27,931 nt of DNA. Source: Planctomycetota bacterium (GTDB taxonomy: Bacteria > Planctomycetota > UBA1135 > UBA2386). The stretch is from NCBI GenBank assembly GCA_020638695.1, contig JACKIB010000031.1:1-27931 (forward strand), read 5' to 3'. A program made the position numbers and the translations under genes. Positions 1-7,788 of the stretch are shown here, one piece after another. Below the pieces are notes generated by a model. The model ran no database searches. It was not told where the DNA came from and saw only the letters and a program-made list of their open reading frames with translations. Numbering within the stretch: position 1 is the stretch's first letter; every line of letters begins with the position of its first letter.

Positions 1-386
1 CGTGCGCGCCGTGCGGCTTCGATGTTCTGATTGTGTCGCTCGACGAGCTTGCGGTCGGCCGCGCGCCTGGCCCGCTGTGCGTCCTCGCGCGCGGCCCGTT
101 CCCGTGCGTTGCGACGGTTGATGCGCTCGGCTTCGAGCCGGTCGCGGCGTGCCTGTTCGAGTCGTGCCCGGCGTGCGGCCTCGATACGCTGGTTGTGGCG
201 CTCGACCGTTCTGCGGTCGGCGGCCTCGCGCCGGCGCCGGGCGGCCTCACGCGCAGCGCGTTCCCTGGCCTCGGTCGCGCGTCGTGAGCTTCCCCTGGCG
301 TCCGCAGCGCGTTGCGCGGCGATGGGTTGTACGGCGGTCAGGGCGAGCACGACGACTGACAGTATTGCGAGGGCGCGACTGGTCAT
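1..386 (-). CDS. Exported Arg/Ala/Glu-rich helical repeat protein (3' end off window)
   Basis: The minus-strand frame opens at the ATG complementary to 384-386 and stays open to the window edge, giving 128 codons with no stop, so the C-terminus is missing. Residues 1-24 look like a signal peptide: a short charged start (MTSR), a hydrophobic core (LAILSVVVLALTAV) and an AxA-type site near PIAAQ. The rest is extremely rich in Arg, Ala and Glu and looks like one long charged helix or coiled coil. It contains a degenerate 54-residue repeat: ADRRTVERHNQRIEAARRA at about 56-74 recurs as ADRKLVERHNQNIEAARRA at about 110-128, each preceded by an ARERAARE-like stretch. The gene is divergent from the methyltransferase. 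I do not recognise a family. A structural or nucleic-acid-binding envelope protein is possible, but the biased composition makes any similarity-based guess unreliable. Confidence 0.75.
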   Translation of the reverse strand, partial: MTSRALAILSVVVLALTAVQPIAAQRAADARGSSRRATEARERAAREAARRRREAADRRTVERHNQRIEAARRARLEQARRDRLEAERINRRNARERAAREDAQRARRAADRKLVERHNQNIEAARRA

Positions 387-598
387 GGTTTGGAGATCCT
401 CGGGCAGCGAGCAGGAGGGACGTGGCGGCGCGCATGCGTCGCCGGCCCTCCCTGCGTCGAGGGGCCGTGCGCGGGGCAGGCCTGTCTTGTAGAATCTCGT
501 GGTTTTGTTCGCGACCCCGGACCGGTGTTTTGCCCGGGCGTGGCCGGACGCCGGGACTCCCGTCGCATCGGCCTAGCGAAGTCGCCATACTCGCCGGA
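387..598. other. Divergent intergenic region, no clear sites
   Basis: This 212-nt gap separates the exported repeat-protein gene (-) from the methyltransferase gene (+) and should hold both promoters. A TAGAAT hexamer at 489-494 resembles a -10 element but has no -35 partner at normal spacing. I see no other supported feature. Confidence 0.4.
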
Positions 599-1885
599 AT
601 GCCGGTGGAGCCCTCGCAGCAGCTGTTGTTCCCGGAGCTGGCCGTGCGCGCGGCGCCGGTCGACCGCGGGCCCCTGCACGGCGAACTGCGGCGATTCGCC
701 GCATTCGGCACCCCGACCCACGTCTACACCACGACCGCGGGCGGCCGCACCATCCCGACCTACGTCAACGAGTTCTGGACCGCGAAGCAGCGCGCCGCCA
801 ACCGGCTGCACGAGGTGTCCTACCGGGCGTGTTTCAAGCCGCAGCTGCCGCGGTTCTTCATCGAGCGACTGACCGCACCGGGCGAGCTGGTCTACGACCC
901 GTTTCTCGGCCGCGGCACCACGTTGGTGGAAGCCGCACTGCTGGGTCGAGTCGGGCTCGGCTGTGACGTCAATCCGCTCAGCACGGTGTTCGCGTGGCCG
1001 CGCATCGAGCCGCCGCTACAGGAGGAAGTGCAACAGCGCCTGCAGGACATCGACTTCGACGCGGTGGACGAGCAGCCCGACGAGCTGCTGGTGTTCTTCC
1101 ACCCCGATACGCTGCGTCGGATCAGCGCACTACGCGCCTACCTGCGTGCCCGGCGGCACAGCGGGACCTCGGACCACGTCGACCGGTGGATCGAGATGGT
1201 GGCGGTGAACCGGCTGACCGGGCATTCGCCGGGGTTCTTCTCGGTCTACACGCTGCCGCCCAATCAGGCGGTCTCGGTGCGAGCCCAGGCGAAGATCAAC
1301 GCGCGACGCGGGCAGCTTCCGGAGCCGCGCGATGTCGCTGCGCTGATCCTGCGCAAGTCGGCGTCGTTGCTCGGCGGGCTCGACGCGGAGCTGCGCGCGC
1401 GCTTGGTGGCGTGCCGCACGCACCCGGCGGCCGGAGTGGTGACCGCACCGGCGGCGGCCACACCGAGCATCGAGAGCGACTCGGTCCGACTCGTGGTGAC
1501 GTCGCCGCCGTTTCTCGACGTGGTGCAGTATGCGCACGACAACTGGCTGCGCTGCTGGTTCTGCGGTGTCGACCCCGACGGGGTGGCATTGAGCATCCAC
1601 CGGCGCGTCGAGGACTGGCGCGCCGCGATGACCGAGGTGTTCCGCGAACTCGCCCGCGTCCTGCGCCCCGGCGGCCACGTCGCATTCGAGGTCGGCGAAG
1701 TGCGCGGCGGAGCGATCCAGTTGGAGCGGGAAGTCGTTCCGTGCGGGATCGCCGCCGGGCTTTCGCCGGAGCTGATCCTGATCAACGACCAGAAGTTCAC
1801 CAAGACGGCCAACTGCTGGGGAATCGACAACAACGCGCGGGGCACCAATACCAACCGGGTGGTGGTGTTCCGTAAGCCGGACTGA
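599..1885 (+). CDS. Orphan DNA methyltransferase (N4-cytosine/N6-adenine type)
   Basis: This encodes a 428-residue protein expected to transfer a methyl group from S-adenosylmethionine to an exocyclic base amine in DNA. The AdoMet-binding motif I is DPFLGRGTT at residues 100-108, followed by the motif II region GCDVNP at 121-126. The catalytic motif IV is TSPPF at 301-305, an SPP type typical of amino-methyltransferases. Motif I comes before motif IV with about 190 residues between them, which leaves room for a target-recognition region in the alpha-class position. A conserved-looking stretch (YVNEFWTAKQRAANRL, about 55-70) precedes motif I, as in other stand-alone methylases. I chose the ATG at 599; the frame extends upstream but that part is low-complexity and Arg-rich and overlaps the divergent promoter region. 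No restriction endonuclease or Vsr gene is adjacent, so it appears to be an orphan. Target sequence and base are unknown, and an RNA substrate cannot be excluded. Confidence 0.8.
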   Translation: MPVEPSQQLLFPELAVRAAPVDRGPLHGELRRFAAFGTPTHVYTTTAGGRTIPTYVNEFWTAKQRAANRLHEVSYRACFKPQLPRFFIERLTAPGELVYDPFLGRGTTLVEAALLGRVGLGCDVNPLSTVFAWPRIEPPLQEEVQQRLQDIDFDAVDEQPDELLVFFHPDTLRRISALRAYLRARRHSGTSDHVDRWIEMVAVNRLTGHSPGFFSVYTLPPNQAVSVRAQAKINARRGQLPEPRDVAALILRKSASLLGGLDAELRARLVACRTHPAAGVVTAPAAATPSIESDSVRLVVTSPPFLDVVQYAHDNWLRCWFCGVDPDGVALSIHRRVEDWRAAMTEVFRELARVLRPGGHVAFEVGEVRGGAIQLEREVVPCGIAAGLSPELILINDQKFTKTANCWGIDNNARGTNTNRVVVFRKPD

Positions 1886-1900
1886 CGGTCACCCGCGCGC

Positions 1901-1917
1901 TTGACCGATTCTTGACA
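1901..1917 (+). promoter_or_regulatory. Candidate response-regulator operator upstream of the kinase gene
   Basis: TTGAC at 1901-1905 is repeated at 1912-1916, exactly 11 bp apart, in the 63-nt gap before the histidine kinase. A near-identical pair lies before the HEAT-repeat gene (4491-4506). Direct repeats about one helical turn apart are the usual binding geometry of OmpR/PhoB-family regulators, and the adjacent operon encodes one. The second copy, TTGACA (1912-1917), could also act as a -35 element; the nearest -10-like hexamer (TACGGT, 1937-1942) is at a long 19-bp spacing. Confidence 0.4.
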
Positions 1918-1948
1918 ACCCCCCGCGCCGGGGGACTACGGTCGGGCC

Positions 1949-3808
1949 ATGCCGCGGGCCCACCGCTCTTCTGCCGCGCCACGATCGGTCCTGTGGCTCA
2001 CGCTGTCGATGGTGGCGGCGGGCGCCGGATTGCTGGCGTTCGCGCTGATCGATCTGGTGGGGCTGGTGCGCGGGCAGGACGAGGCGGCGCGGCGGGACGC
2101 GGCGCGGCACGCCGAACAGGTGGCCGCGCGGCTGCGGACCCTGCTCGACGATCCGGAGCTGCTGCAGGTGTTGCCCGAATGGATGCGATTCGCGCGGCGC
2201 GAGGGCACGGTGGTCGTGCCGCGGCAGATCGGTTGGCTCGACCAGCCACCGGCGCCGCCGTCCGAAGCCGCGCTACCGGTCGCCGCATGGGCGCTGCTGC
2301 ACCGCGCGCGCCGGGCCGAGTGGGTGACACACGACGTCGCCGAAGCCGAGCGCCTGTCGGCCGAGGCGCTCGGCGGTGGCGGGCTGGGCGCGCCGGGTCG
2401 CGCGCAGCTGGTGCTCGACGCCGCGTGGCGCGCGGCGCGGCGCGGTGCGCGGCGTGAGGCGCTGGCGCGGGTCGCGTCCATCGCCGGCGACGCGGAGCTC
2501 CATCCGGTGTTCGCCGCGTCGGCGCTGCGGTTGCTCGGATCGCATTCCCCGGTCGACACCAAGAACTTGTGGGAACGCGCGTTGTTGTTGCCACACCGGG
2601 AACGCGTGCGCCTGCTCGGCGATCGACCCGAAGGTGCCGCCATCGATCTGCAGCGACACACCCTGCGGATCGCCGCGCGGCAGCGAGACGAGCTGCGGCA
2701 CGGGCGCCTGCTGCGGGATGCCGCGCCGGACGGCGATCAGCTGGTCCTGTTGCACGGTGATCGATCCGCGCAGCGCGGGGCGCTGGTCCCGCTCGCCTCG
2801 CTGTTCGCTTGGCTGCGCGCCGGACCCGGTGCGGCGTCGCCGGTCGCCGGCCAGCTCGTCGGCTGGGACCCGGTGTGGACGGAGGCGGTGCGGCCCTGCG
2901 ACCCATCATCGGGTGAGGACGTAGCGCGGGTCACCGATGCGCTCGGCGTCGTTCCACGCGTGCAGCCGCCGACGCTGTGGACGCATCCGGTGGTGCTCGC
3001 AGCGCTGCTCGCGGCGTTGGTGGTGTGCTTTGGCGCCGGGCTGCTGTTGTCGCTGCGCGCCTGGTGGCGGGAGAGTGCGGCAGTCCGGGCGCGCGCCGAG
3101 TTCCTGACCTCGGTCACCCACGAGCTCAAGACCCCGCTGGCGTCGATTCGCCTGTTGGCCGACATGCTCGAAGAGGGCCGGGTGCAGGGCACGGCGAAGG
3201 TGCGTGACTACTACCGGATGCTGGCCAACGAGTCGTCGCGGCTCACCGTGCTGATCGAGAACGTGCTCGATCTCGGGCGGATGGAGCGCGGGGAACGCGC
3301 CTACGACGTGCGCGAACACGACCTGGACCAGGTGGTCCGCGAAGCGCTCGAGGTGTTCGACCCCGTGGCTGTGCGGGCCGGGCTGTCGCTGTCGGTCGAG
3401 CTGGCCGGCAGGGGGGTGGGGGCGGTCGACCGCGGCGCGCTGGTGCAGGCGCTGCTCAACGTGTTGGACAACGCGCGCAAGTACGCCGGCGGTCGGATCG
3501 CGGTGCACAGCCGGATCGCCGGCGCGACGTGGTCGTTGGTGGTGCGCGACCACGGGCCCGGCATCCCCGCGGCCGACCGCGAGGCGATCTTCGCGCGCTT
3601 CTTCCGCAGTGCCGCGGCGCAGGGCGGCGCGGTGCCCGGGGTGGGGTTGGGGCTGTACCTCGCGCGGGCGATCCTGCGGGTCCACGGTGGCGACCTGGTC
3701 TGCCGCGCGCCGGTCGAGGGCACCGGGACCGAGTTCGCATTCACGCTGCCGGTGCGCGCGCCCGCGCCGCCGACCCCTGGGGAACGGACATGGGAAAGCG
3801 CCTGCTGA
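1949..3808 (+). CDS. Membrane sensor histidine kinase
   Basis: This 619-residue two-component sensor kinase has a first membrane helix at about residues 12-36. A large extracytoplasmic region of about 310 residues follows, Ala/Arg-rich and probably helical, and I do not recognise its ligand-binding fold. A second membrane helix lies at about 348-368, and I see no clear HAMP domain. The dimerisation/phosphoacceptor segment contains THELKTPLASIRLL with the phosphorylated residue at His391. The ATPase domain shows the N box NVLDNARKYAGG (about 504-515), the G1 box DHGPGIP (534-540) and the G2 box GVGLGLYLA (564-572). The gene overlaps the response-regulator gene by 19 nt, so the two are translationally coupled. 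The ATG at 1949 is chosen because it directly precedes the membrane helix; no strong Shine-Dalgarno sequence is seen. The stimulus is unknown, but the downstream envelope HEAT gene and the shared upstream repeats hint at an envelope role. Confidence 0.93.
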   Translation: MPRAHRSSAAPRSVLWLTLSMVAAGAGLLAFALIDLVGLVRGQDEAARRDAARHAEQVAARLRTLLDDPELLQVLPEWMRFARREGTVVVPRQIGWLDQPPAPPSEAALPVAAWALLHRARRAEWVTHDVAEAERLSAEALGGGGLGAPGRAQLVLDAAWRAARRGARREALARVASIAGDAELHPVFAASALRLLGSHSPVDTKNLWERALLLPHRERVRLLGDRPEGAAIDLQRHTLRIAARQRDELRHGRLLRDAAPDGDQLVLLHGDRSAQRGALVPLASLFAWLRAGPGAASPVAGQLVGWDPVWTEAVRPCDPSSGEDVARVTDALGVVPRVQPPTLWTHPVVLAALLAALVVCFGAGLLLSLRAWWRESAAVRARAEFLTSVTHELKTPLASIRLLADMLEEGRVQGTAKVRDYYRMLANESSRLTVLIENVLDLGRMERGERAYDVREHDLDQVVREALEVFDPVAVRAGLSLSVELAGRGVGAVDRGALVQALLNVLDNARKYAGGRIAVHSRIAGATWSLVVRDHGPGIPAADREAIFARFFRSAAAQGGAVPGVGLGLYLARAILRVHGGDLVCRAPVEGTGTEFAFTLPVRAPAPPTPGERTWESAC

Positions 3809-4494
3809 TCGTCGAGGACGACCCGGCGCTGCGCACCGGACTGTGCGACGCGTTTGCCGGCGAGGGCTTCGAGGTGACGACCGCGCCAGACGGGGACCAG
3901 GCCCACGAGCTGGTGTTCTCGCGCCACTTCGACGGCATCGTGCTCGACCTGATGCTGCCCGGGCGCGGCGGGCTGGAGATCCTGCGCGCGCTACGCGCTG
4001 CGTCGCTCGCGACCCCGGTGCTGTTGCTGACCGCGCGCGGCGAGGAGCACGACAAGGTGCTCGGCCTGGAGCTCGGCGCCGACGACTACGTGACCAAGCC
4101 GTTCGGCATCCGCGAGCTGGTCGCCCGCGTGCGCGCCATGCTGCGCCGCACCGCGCTCACCGAGTCGGTGCCGCTGCGGCAGTTCCGGATCGGTGCGGCC
4201 GAGATCGATCTCGAGGCGTTCCAGGTGGAGGTCGACGGCCAAGTGCAACGCCTGTCGAAGAAGGAGGCCGCGATGCTGGCCCTGTTGTTCCGCAACGCCG
4301 GCAAGGCGGTGAGCCGCAGCGCGTTCCTCGACGAGGTGTGGGGCAGCGACCGGTTCGTCAGCACCCGCACCGTCGACACGCACGTGCTCAACCTGCGGCA
4401 GAAGATCGAGCCGGATCCTGCGGCGCCGGTGTTCCTGGTCACCGTGCACGGCATCGGCTACCGGCTGGAGCCCGGTGGAGGCGGGTGCGCTTGA
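3790..4494 (+). CDS. OmpR/PhoB-family response regulator
   Basis: This 234-residue DNA-binding regulator is presumably phosphorylated by the overlapping histidine kinase. The receiver domain (1-118) has the acidic pair Asp10/Asp11, phosphoacceptor Asp53 (in VLDLMLPG), Thr81 and Lys103 (in TKPFG), so it should be functional. A winged-helix effector domain fills about 135-230; RTVDTHVLNLRQKIE is its recognition-helix region and HGIGYRL its terminal wing. The length is normal for the family. A good ribosome-binding site, GGGGA at 3779-3783, sits 6 nt before the ATG and inside the end of the kinase gene. The stop codon overlaps the first TTGAC of a direct repeat (4491-4506) that may be one of its own binding sites and leads into the HEAT-repeat gene. 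Confidence 0.96.
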   Translation: MGKRLLIVEDDPALRTGLCDAFAGEGFEVTTAPDGDQAHELVFSRHFDGIVLDLMLPGRGGLEILRALRAASLATPVLLLTARGEEHDKVLGLELGADDYVTKPFGIRELVARVRAMLRRTALTESVPLRQFRIGAAEIDLEAFQVEVDGQVQRLSKKEAAMLALLFRNAGKAVSRSAFLDEVWGSDRFVSTRTVDTHVLNLRQKIEPDPAAPVFLVTVHGIGYRLEPGGGGCA

Positions 4495-4507
4495 CACTTT
4501 CTCGACA
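4491..4507 (+). promoter_or_regulatory. Second candidate response-regulator operator (before HEAT gene)
   Basis: TTGAC at 4491-4495 and TCGAC at 4502-4506 lie 11 bp apart. Aligned with the repeat at 1901-1917, the sequences share the pattern cgcTTGAC-N3-TTCT-N-GACA. The first half overlaps the regulator's own TGA stop. The site is 84 nt before the HEAT-repeat ATG and could drive that gene. I see no convincing -10 hexamer at normal spacing. Confidence 0.35.
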
Positions 4508-4590
4508 CCGTCCTCGCCGGCGCCGGACAAGCCGCGCGCGGGAATCGCTGTCTTGGGTGCTGTTCCACGAACCTGTCCCGGAGACACGAC

Positions 4591-7476
4591 ATGTTGCCTG
4601 AGTCACGCGTTCCCCACCTCCTACTGGCGATCTCCCTCGCCGTCACGACCGCGCTGCCGCCGCTCGGTGCCCAAGCCCACAAGCCCGGCACGTCACCCGC
4701 CAAGCCGACCCTCCAACAGGCGGTGGTGGTCGAGGTGTACGAGCACGACCTCGGCAAGGCGATGAAGCTCTACCAGGCGATCGCCGACGACACCGCGACC
4801 GCGCCCGACACGCGCGCCCAGGCCATGCTGCGCCTGGCGAAGGTCTACCGGCGGCTCGGCGAACGCGCGCAGGCCGACGCCGCGTTCCGCCGCGCCGCGG
4901 CCGGCACCGGTGCGGCGGCGCAGGAGGCCAAGGCGATCCTCAGCGGCGCGGTGCAGGACGACGGCGATCTGGTCGCGGCCAAGGTCGAGCAGGTGTTGCT
5001 GGCGATGCGGCTCACCGGGAAGCCGAACACTGCCGAGCTGCAGTGGATCGGCGCGGCGGCGGTGCCACACGTGATCCGGGCGATCGAGGCGGAGAAGGCG
5101 GACCTGCGGTTCCTGAGCAACGCGTCGGGCGCGGCGATGGCGCTCGGCGGCAAGGACGTGGTGGCTTGGTTGGAGCGCACGCGGCAGAGCGAGGACGTGC
5201 TGCGCAAGCGGGCGGTGATCAAGGGGTATTGGGTGGAGTCCGCGGAGGTGGGCGCTGCCTTGGCGAAGTTCCTGGACGACAAGGACCCGGCAGTGCGGTT
5301 GGAGGTTCTGCAGCACCGGTCCATGGTGGTGAATACCGCGGCGCGGGCGATCGCTCTGCTCGACGATCCGGATGCGAGTGTGCGGCGGCAGGCCGGACGC
5401 ATCCTCTTTGGGTCGTGGCGGAAATTGGGGCACGCCGACGAGGTGCGCGACCTCGAGGTCGCCTTGCCGAAACTAGACCCGACTGGTTTCCTTGGCGAGA
5501 TTCCCGGGCTGAGTCTGCGCGACTGGTTGTGCAGGAACCCATCTCCGTTGCCCAAGAACCACCGCGGACGACAGCTGGCGCTCGACTGCATGTCCCGCCT
5601 GAAGATCGACGCGAGTTGGCCGGGGTTCTCCGGTCCACTGCCGCAGAACGCGTACGAGAAGGAATTGCTCGCCACCGCGCGGGCGTTCGGTCGGCGTGCC
5701 GCGAGCGTGGGAGGGGTGCTGACCTCCTGCCTGCCTTCGTGGACCCGTTCCGCCTTGCCGTCCGCCCTCGAGCTCGTCAAGCTCGGTCAGGGGCACGAGG
5801 AACCACTCGCGCGCTGGATCGCCAAGGTGGGTACGCGGGACGACGTGCCTGCAGTGGCCGCAGCCAGGTTCGCGGGCGACTTCCACAATGCCCAGCCGAC
5901 CCTCGAGGACTGGGTGAGCAGGGTCGGCACACCCGCAGATGCGCTCGGGACTCTCATCCAGATGGCGGATCCGTGGATCCGGGAGCATGGGGACAACCTG
6001 AAGTTCTCACGGGTCCAATTCGTCGTTCACGCGATCGTCGCCAGCGACAGCGAAGAGGCCGCGGAGTACCTCGCCCGCGCAGCCCATCAGTGGCCCGAGC
6101 TGACCAAGATGCTCTCGCCATCCTGGCGCCACCCATCGCCCGGCCTGCGGAGGGTGCTGCGGCGTTTGCTCGTGGAGCCCGGAGCCGAGCTCGCGAAAGC
6201 GCGAAACTACGCCTTCTCGGGTCTGATCTACCACGTTCGGGACCCGGGCGACGCAGGCGCGTTCGTCAAGGCATACGAGCTCGGGCTGGAGTCCTCCGGC
6301 GGCGGAAGCGACTTCTACGGTCTCCGCATTCCCACCGGGCGCGGGTTGAGCGGGCTCCGCGAGCAGTTCGGTGATGAGCATGCACCGATCGTGAGCGCAT
6401 GCCTGGCCGGGGGGCCCCGGGCTGCCTTCGAGGACTTCTGCATGGCCAAGCGCGGGCCGAAGCTGGTCGCCGCGGCGTTGCCCCACTTGCTCCGCGCCCC
6501 GGCGGTCCCGCTGCCCAGCCATACCGGGCACAACCTGCGCTCGGCGCTGTTCGAGGCGACGTTGCGCAACTTCGCGTCCGCACCGGAAGTGCTGAGGGTC
6601 GCCAAGCCGACGTTCATCCAGGCCCTCGCGCACGAAGACGTGCGACTGCGCCAAGTCGTGCTCGACCGCCTGCCTGTCGCGTTCCTGTCCGACCCCCGCG
6701 TCCAGCGCGCGCTCGTGCAGCAATTCGCCGACGTGGACTTGGGCTACCGGCGCCGCGCGCTTGGCTTCGCCCGACGTCTGCCACGATCCACGCCCGGTCT
6801 GGTCGCGGCGCTCGAGGCACGTCTGCGCGACTCATCGCCCGAGATCGTGTCGCTCGCGGCGTGGCTGCTGCAGTCCCGTGCGCCGAAGGTGTTGGAGAAG
6901 CACATCGACGACCTGCTCACGCACTCGTCCGGGGACGTGCGCGAGCGCGCCGCGCACTTCTGGGTCGAAACGCACGGACCGGAGGGCTTCGCCAAGGTCG
7001 CCGCGCTGCTCGCCAACCACCACCACAAGAACGTGGAGACCCTCGTCGACAAGGTCGGCAGCTACATGGACCTCCGCGCCGTGCCGTACCTGCTCCAGGC
7101 CCTCAAGAACCCGTTTGCCGCCAAGCACGCCGAACAGGCGCTGAAGTCGATCCGCTTCTACCACGAGGAGAAGAGCCGCTGGGACCGACTCATGGCCGGG
7201 TCCGGGTTCCAAACCGGTTCGGCCGCCGAGGCGCTGATCCAGCAGTTCCACCGCACCAAGCAGCCGGCGGTCAAGCTCGCCGCGGTCGCCTCGCTCGGCA
7301 CGCTGGCCGATCCGGAGTCGCTGCCCTTCCTGGTCAAGCTGATGGACGATCCTGACGCTGCACTCGCGGCGGCCGCGCGCGACGCCGCGGCCAAGATCAA
7401 CACGCGGACGGCGGCGGCTGGCAAGCCCGAGAACCGCTCGCCGGGTGCCGGCGAGCAGGGGAAGAAGCGACCCTGA
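4591..7476 (+). CDS. Exported TPR/HEAT-repeat protein
   Basis: This 961-residue protein begins with a signal peptide (about 1-28: a hydrophobic LLLAISLAVTTAL core, then GAQA). A tetratricopeptide-like segment follows at about 45-105, with helix pairs such as GKAMKLYQAIADD and AQAMLRLAKVYRRLGE. The rest is a long alpha-solenoid of HEAT-like repeats, clearest at about 205-275 (FLDDKDPAVRLEVLQHRS, LLDDPDASVRRQAGRILF) and in the C-terminal third (SLGTLADPESLPFLVKLMDD). The tail after about 940 is basic and disordered. The start is supported by GGAGA at 4580-4584, 6 nt before the ATG. The gene follows the two-component operon after 96 nt and a candidate operator, so it may be a target of that system. 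HEAT solenoids usually act as protein-binding scaffolds; no catalytic motif is visible. The middle section (about 5,220-6,400) has weaker repeats and slightly more A/T-ending codons than the ends. Confidence 0.9.
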   Translation: MLPESRVPHLLLAISLAVTTALPPLGAQAHKPGTSPAKPTLQQAVVVEVYEHDLGKAMKLYQAIADDTATAPDTRAQAMLRLAKVYRRLGERAQADAAFRRAAAGTGAAAQEAKAILSGAVQDDGDLVAAKVEQVLLAMRLTGKPNTAELQWIGAAAVPHVIRAIEAEKADLRFLSNASGAAMALGGKDVVAWLERTRQSEDVLRKRAVIKGYWVESAEVGAALAKFLDDKDPAVRLEVLQHRSMVVNTAARAIALLDDPDASVRRQAGRILFGSWRKLGHADEVRDLEVALPKLDPTGFLGEIPGLSLRDWLCRNPSPLPKNHRGRQLALDCMSRLKIDASWPGFSGPLPQNAYEKELLATARAFGRRAASVGGVLTSCLPSWTRSALPSALELVKLGQGHEEPLARWIAKVGTRDDVPAVAAARFAGDFHNAQPTLEDWVSRVGTPADALGTLIQMADPWIREHGDNLKFSRVQFVVHAIVASDSEEAAEYLARAAHQWPELTKMLSPSWRHPSPGLRRVLRRLLVEPGAELAKARNYAFSGLIYHVRDPGDAGAFVKAYELGLESSGGGSDFYGLRIPTGRGLSGLREQFGDEHAPIVSACLAGGPRAAFEDFCMAKRGPKLVAAALPHLLRAPAVPLPSHTGHNLRSALFEATLRNFASAPEVLRVAKPTFIQALAHEDVRLRQVVLDRLPVAFLSDPRVQRALVQQFADVDLGYRRRALGFARRLPRSTPGLVAALEARLRDSSPEIVSLAAWLLQSRAPKVLEKHIDDLLTHSSGDVRERAAHFWVETHGPEGFAKVAALLANHHHKNVETLVDKVGSYMDLRAVPYLLQALKNPFAAKHAEQALKSIRFYHEEKSRWDRLMAGSGFQTGSAAEALIQQFHRTKQPAVKLAAVASLGTLADPESLPFLVKLMDDPDAALAAAARDAAAKINTRTAAAGKPENRSPGAGEQGKKRP

Positions 7477-7480
7477 GCCG

Positions 7481-7517
7481 TGGCGGGCGGAACGAGTCGA
7501 AACCACTCCGCACGCCA
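7481..7517 (+). terminator. Stem-loop after HEAT-repeat gene, candidate terminator
   Basis: TGGCG (7481-7485) pairs with CGCCA (7513-7517), and GCGGA (7487-7491) pairs with TCCGC (7507-7511), around a 15-nt loop with one internal mismatch. It begins 5 nt after the HEAT-gene stop. No T-tract follows, so intrinsic termination is uncertain. Confidence 0.35.
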
Positions 7518-7650
7518 CACCGCAGCGGGGGCCGCGTGCGATCGCGACGGCGTGGCTCCACCACGTGCCCGCGGTCCGTGGCCCGGCCTGCCGAGGAATT
7601 GGTTTCCCCCGTTGCTCGACTCCCTTCATCCCCCGCCCGCGCCCGGCCGA

Positions 7651-7662
7651 CCGCACGTGCGG
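7651..7662. promoter_or_regulatory. 12-bp perfect palindrome CCGCACGTGCGG
   Basis: This self-complementary 12-mer is centred on CACGTG and lies 127 nt before the lipoprotein ATG. It could be a dimeric regulator's operator. It is followed at once by a GATCCTGC octamer and a hairpin, so the area looks structured rather than random. No binding protein can be named. Confidence 0.3.
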
Positions 7663-7673
7663 CGTGATCCTGC

Positions 7674-7689
7674 TGGAGCGCAAGCTCCA
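7674..7689 (+). other. Short hairpin with GCAA tetraloop
   Basis: TGGAGC (7674-7679) pairs perfectly with GCTCCA (7684-7689) across a GCAA loop, a GNRA tetraloop. If transcribed it would form in the leader of the lipoprotein gene, about 100 nt before its ATG. Its function is unknown. Confidence 0.35.
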
Positions 7690-7788
7690 CCCATCGCGCC
7701 CGGCCGCGCCCGCCCGGCCCCGGGTTTGCACGCACCTGCCCCGATCCGTCGTTCTGCCCTATCCTGTGGACACCGAGGTCCTCCGATC

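Larger units (their letters stand above)
7477..7788. other. Gene-free stretch between HEAT gene and lipoprotein gene
   Basis: I find no credible coding frame in these 312 nt. They hold a stem-loop just after the HEAT stop (7481-7517), a 12-bp perfect palindrome (7651-7662), a GATCCTGC octamer (7666-7673) that recurs three times in the next intergenic region, and a short GCAA-loop hairpin (7674-7689). No promoter with two good hexamers is evident. Confidence 0.6.

Noticed and set aside
149..598. N-terminal extension of the methyltransferase frame
   Set aside because: Arg-rich, no domain, and it overlaps the opposite-strand exported protein that has a proper signal peptide.
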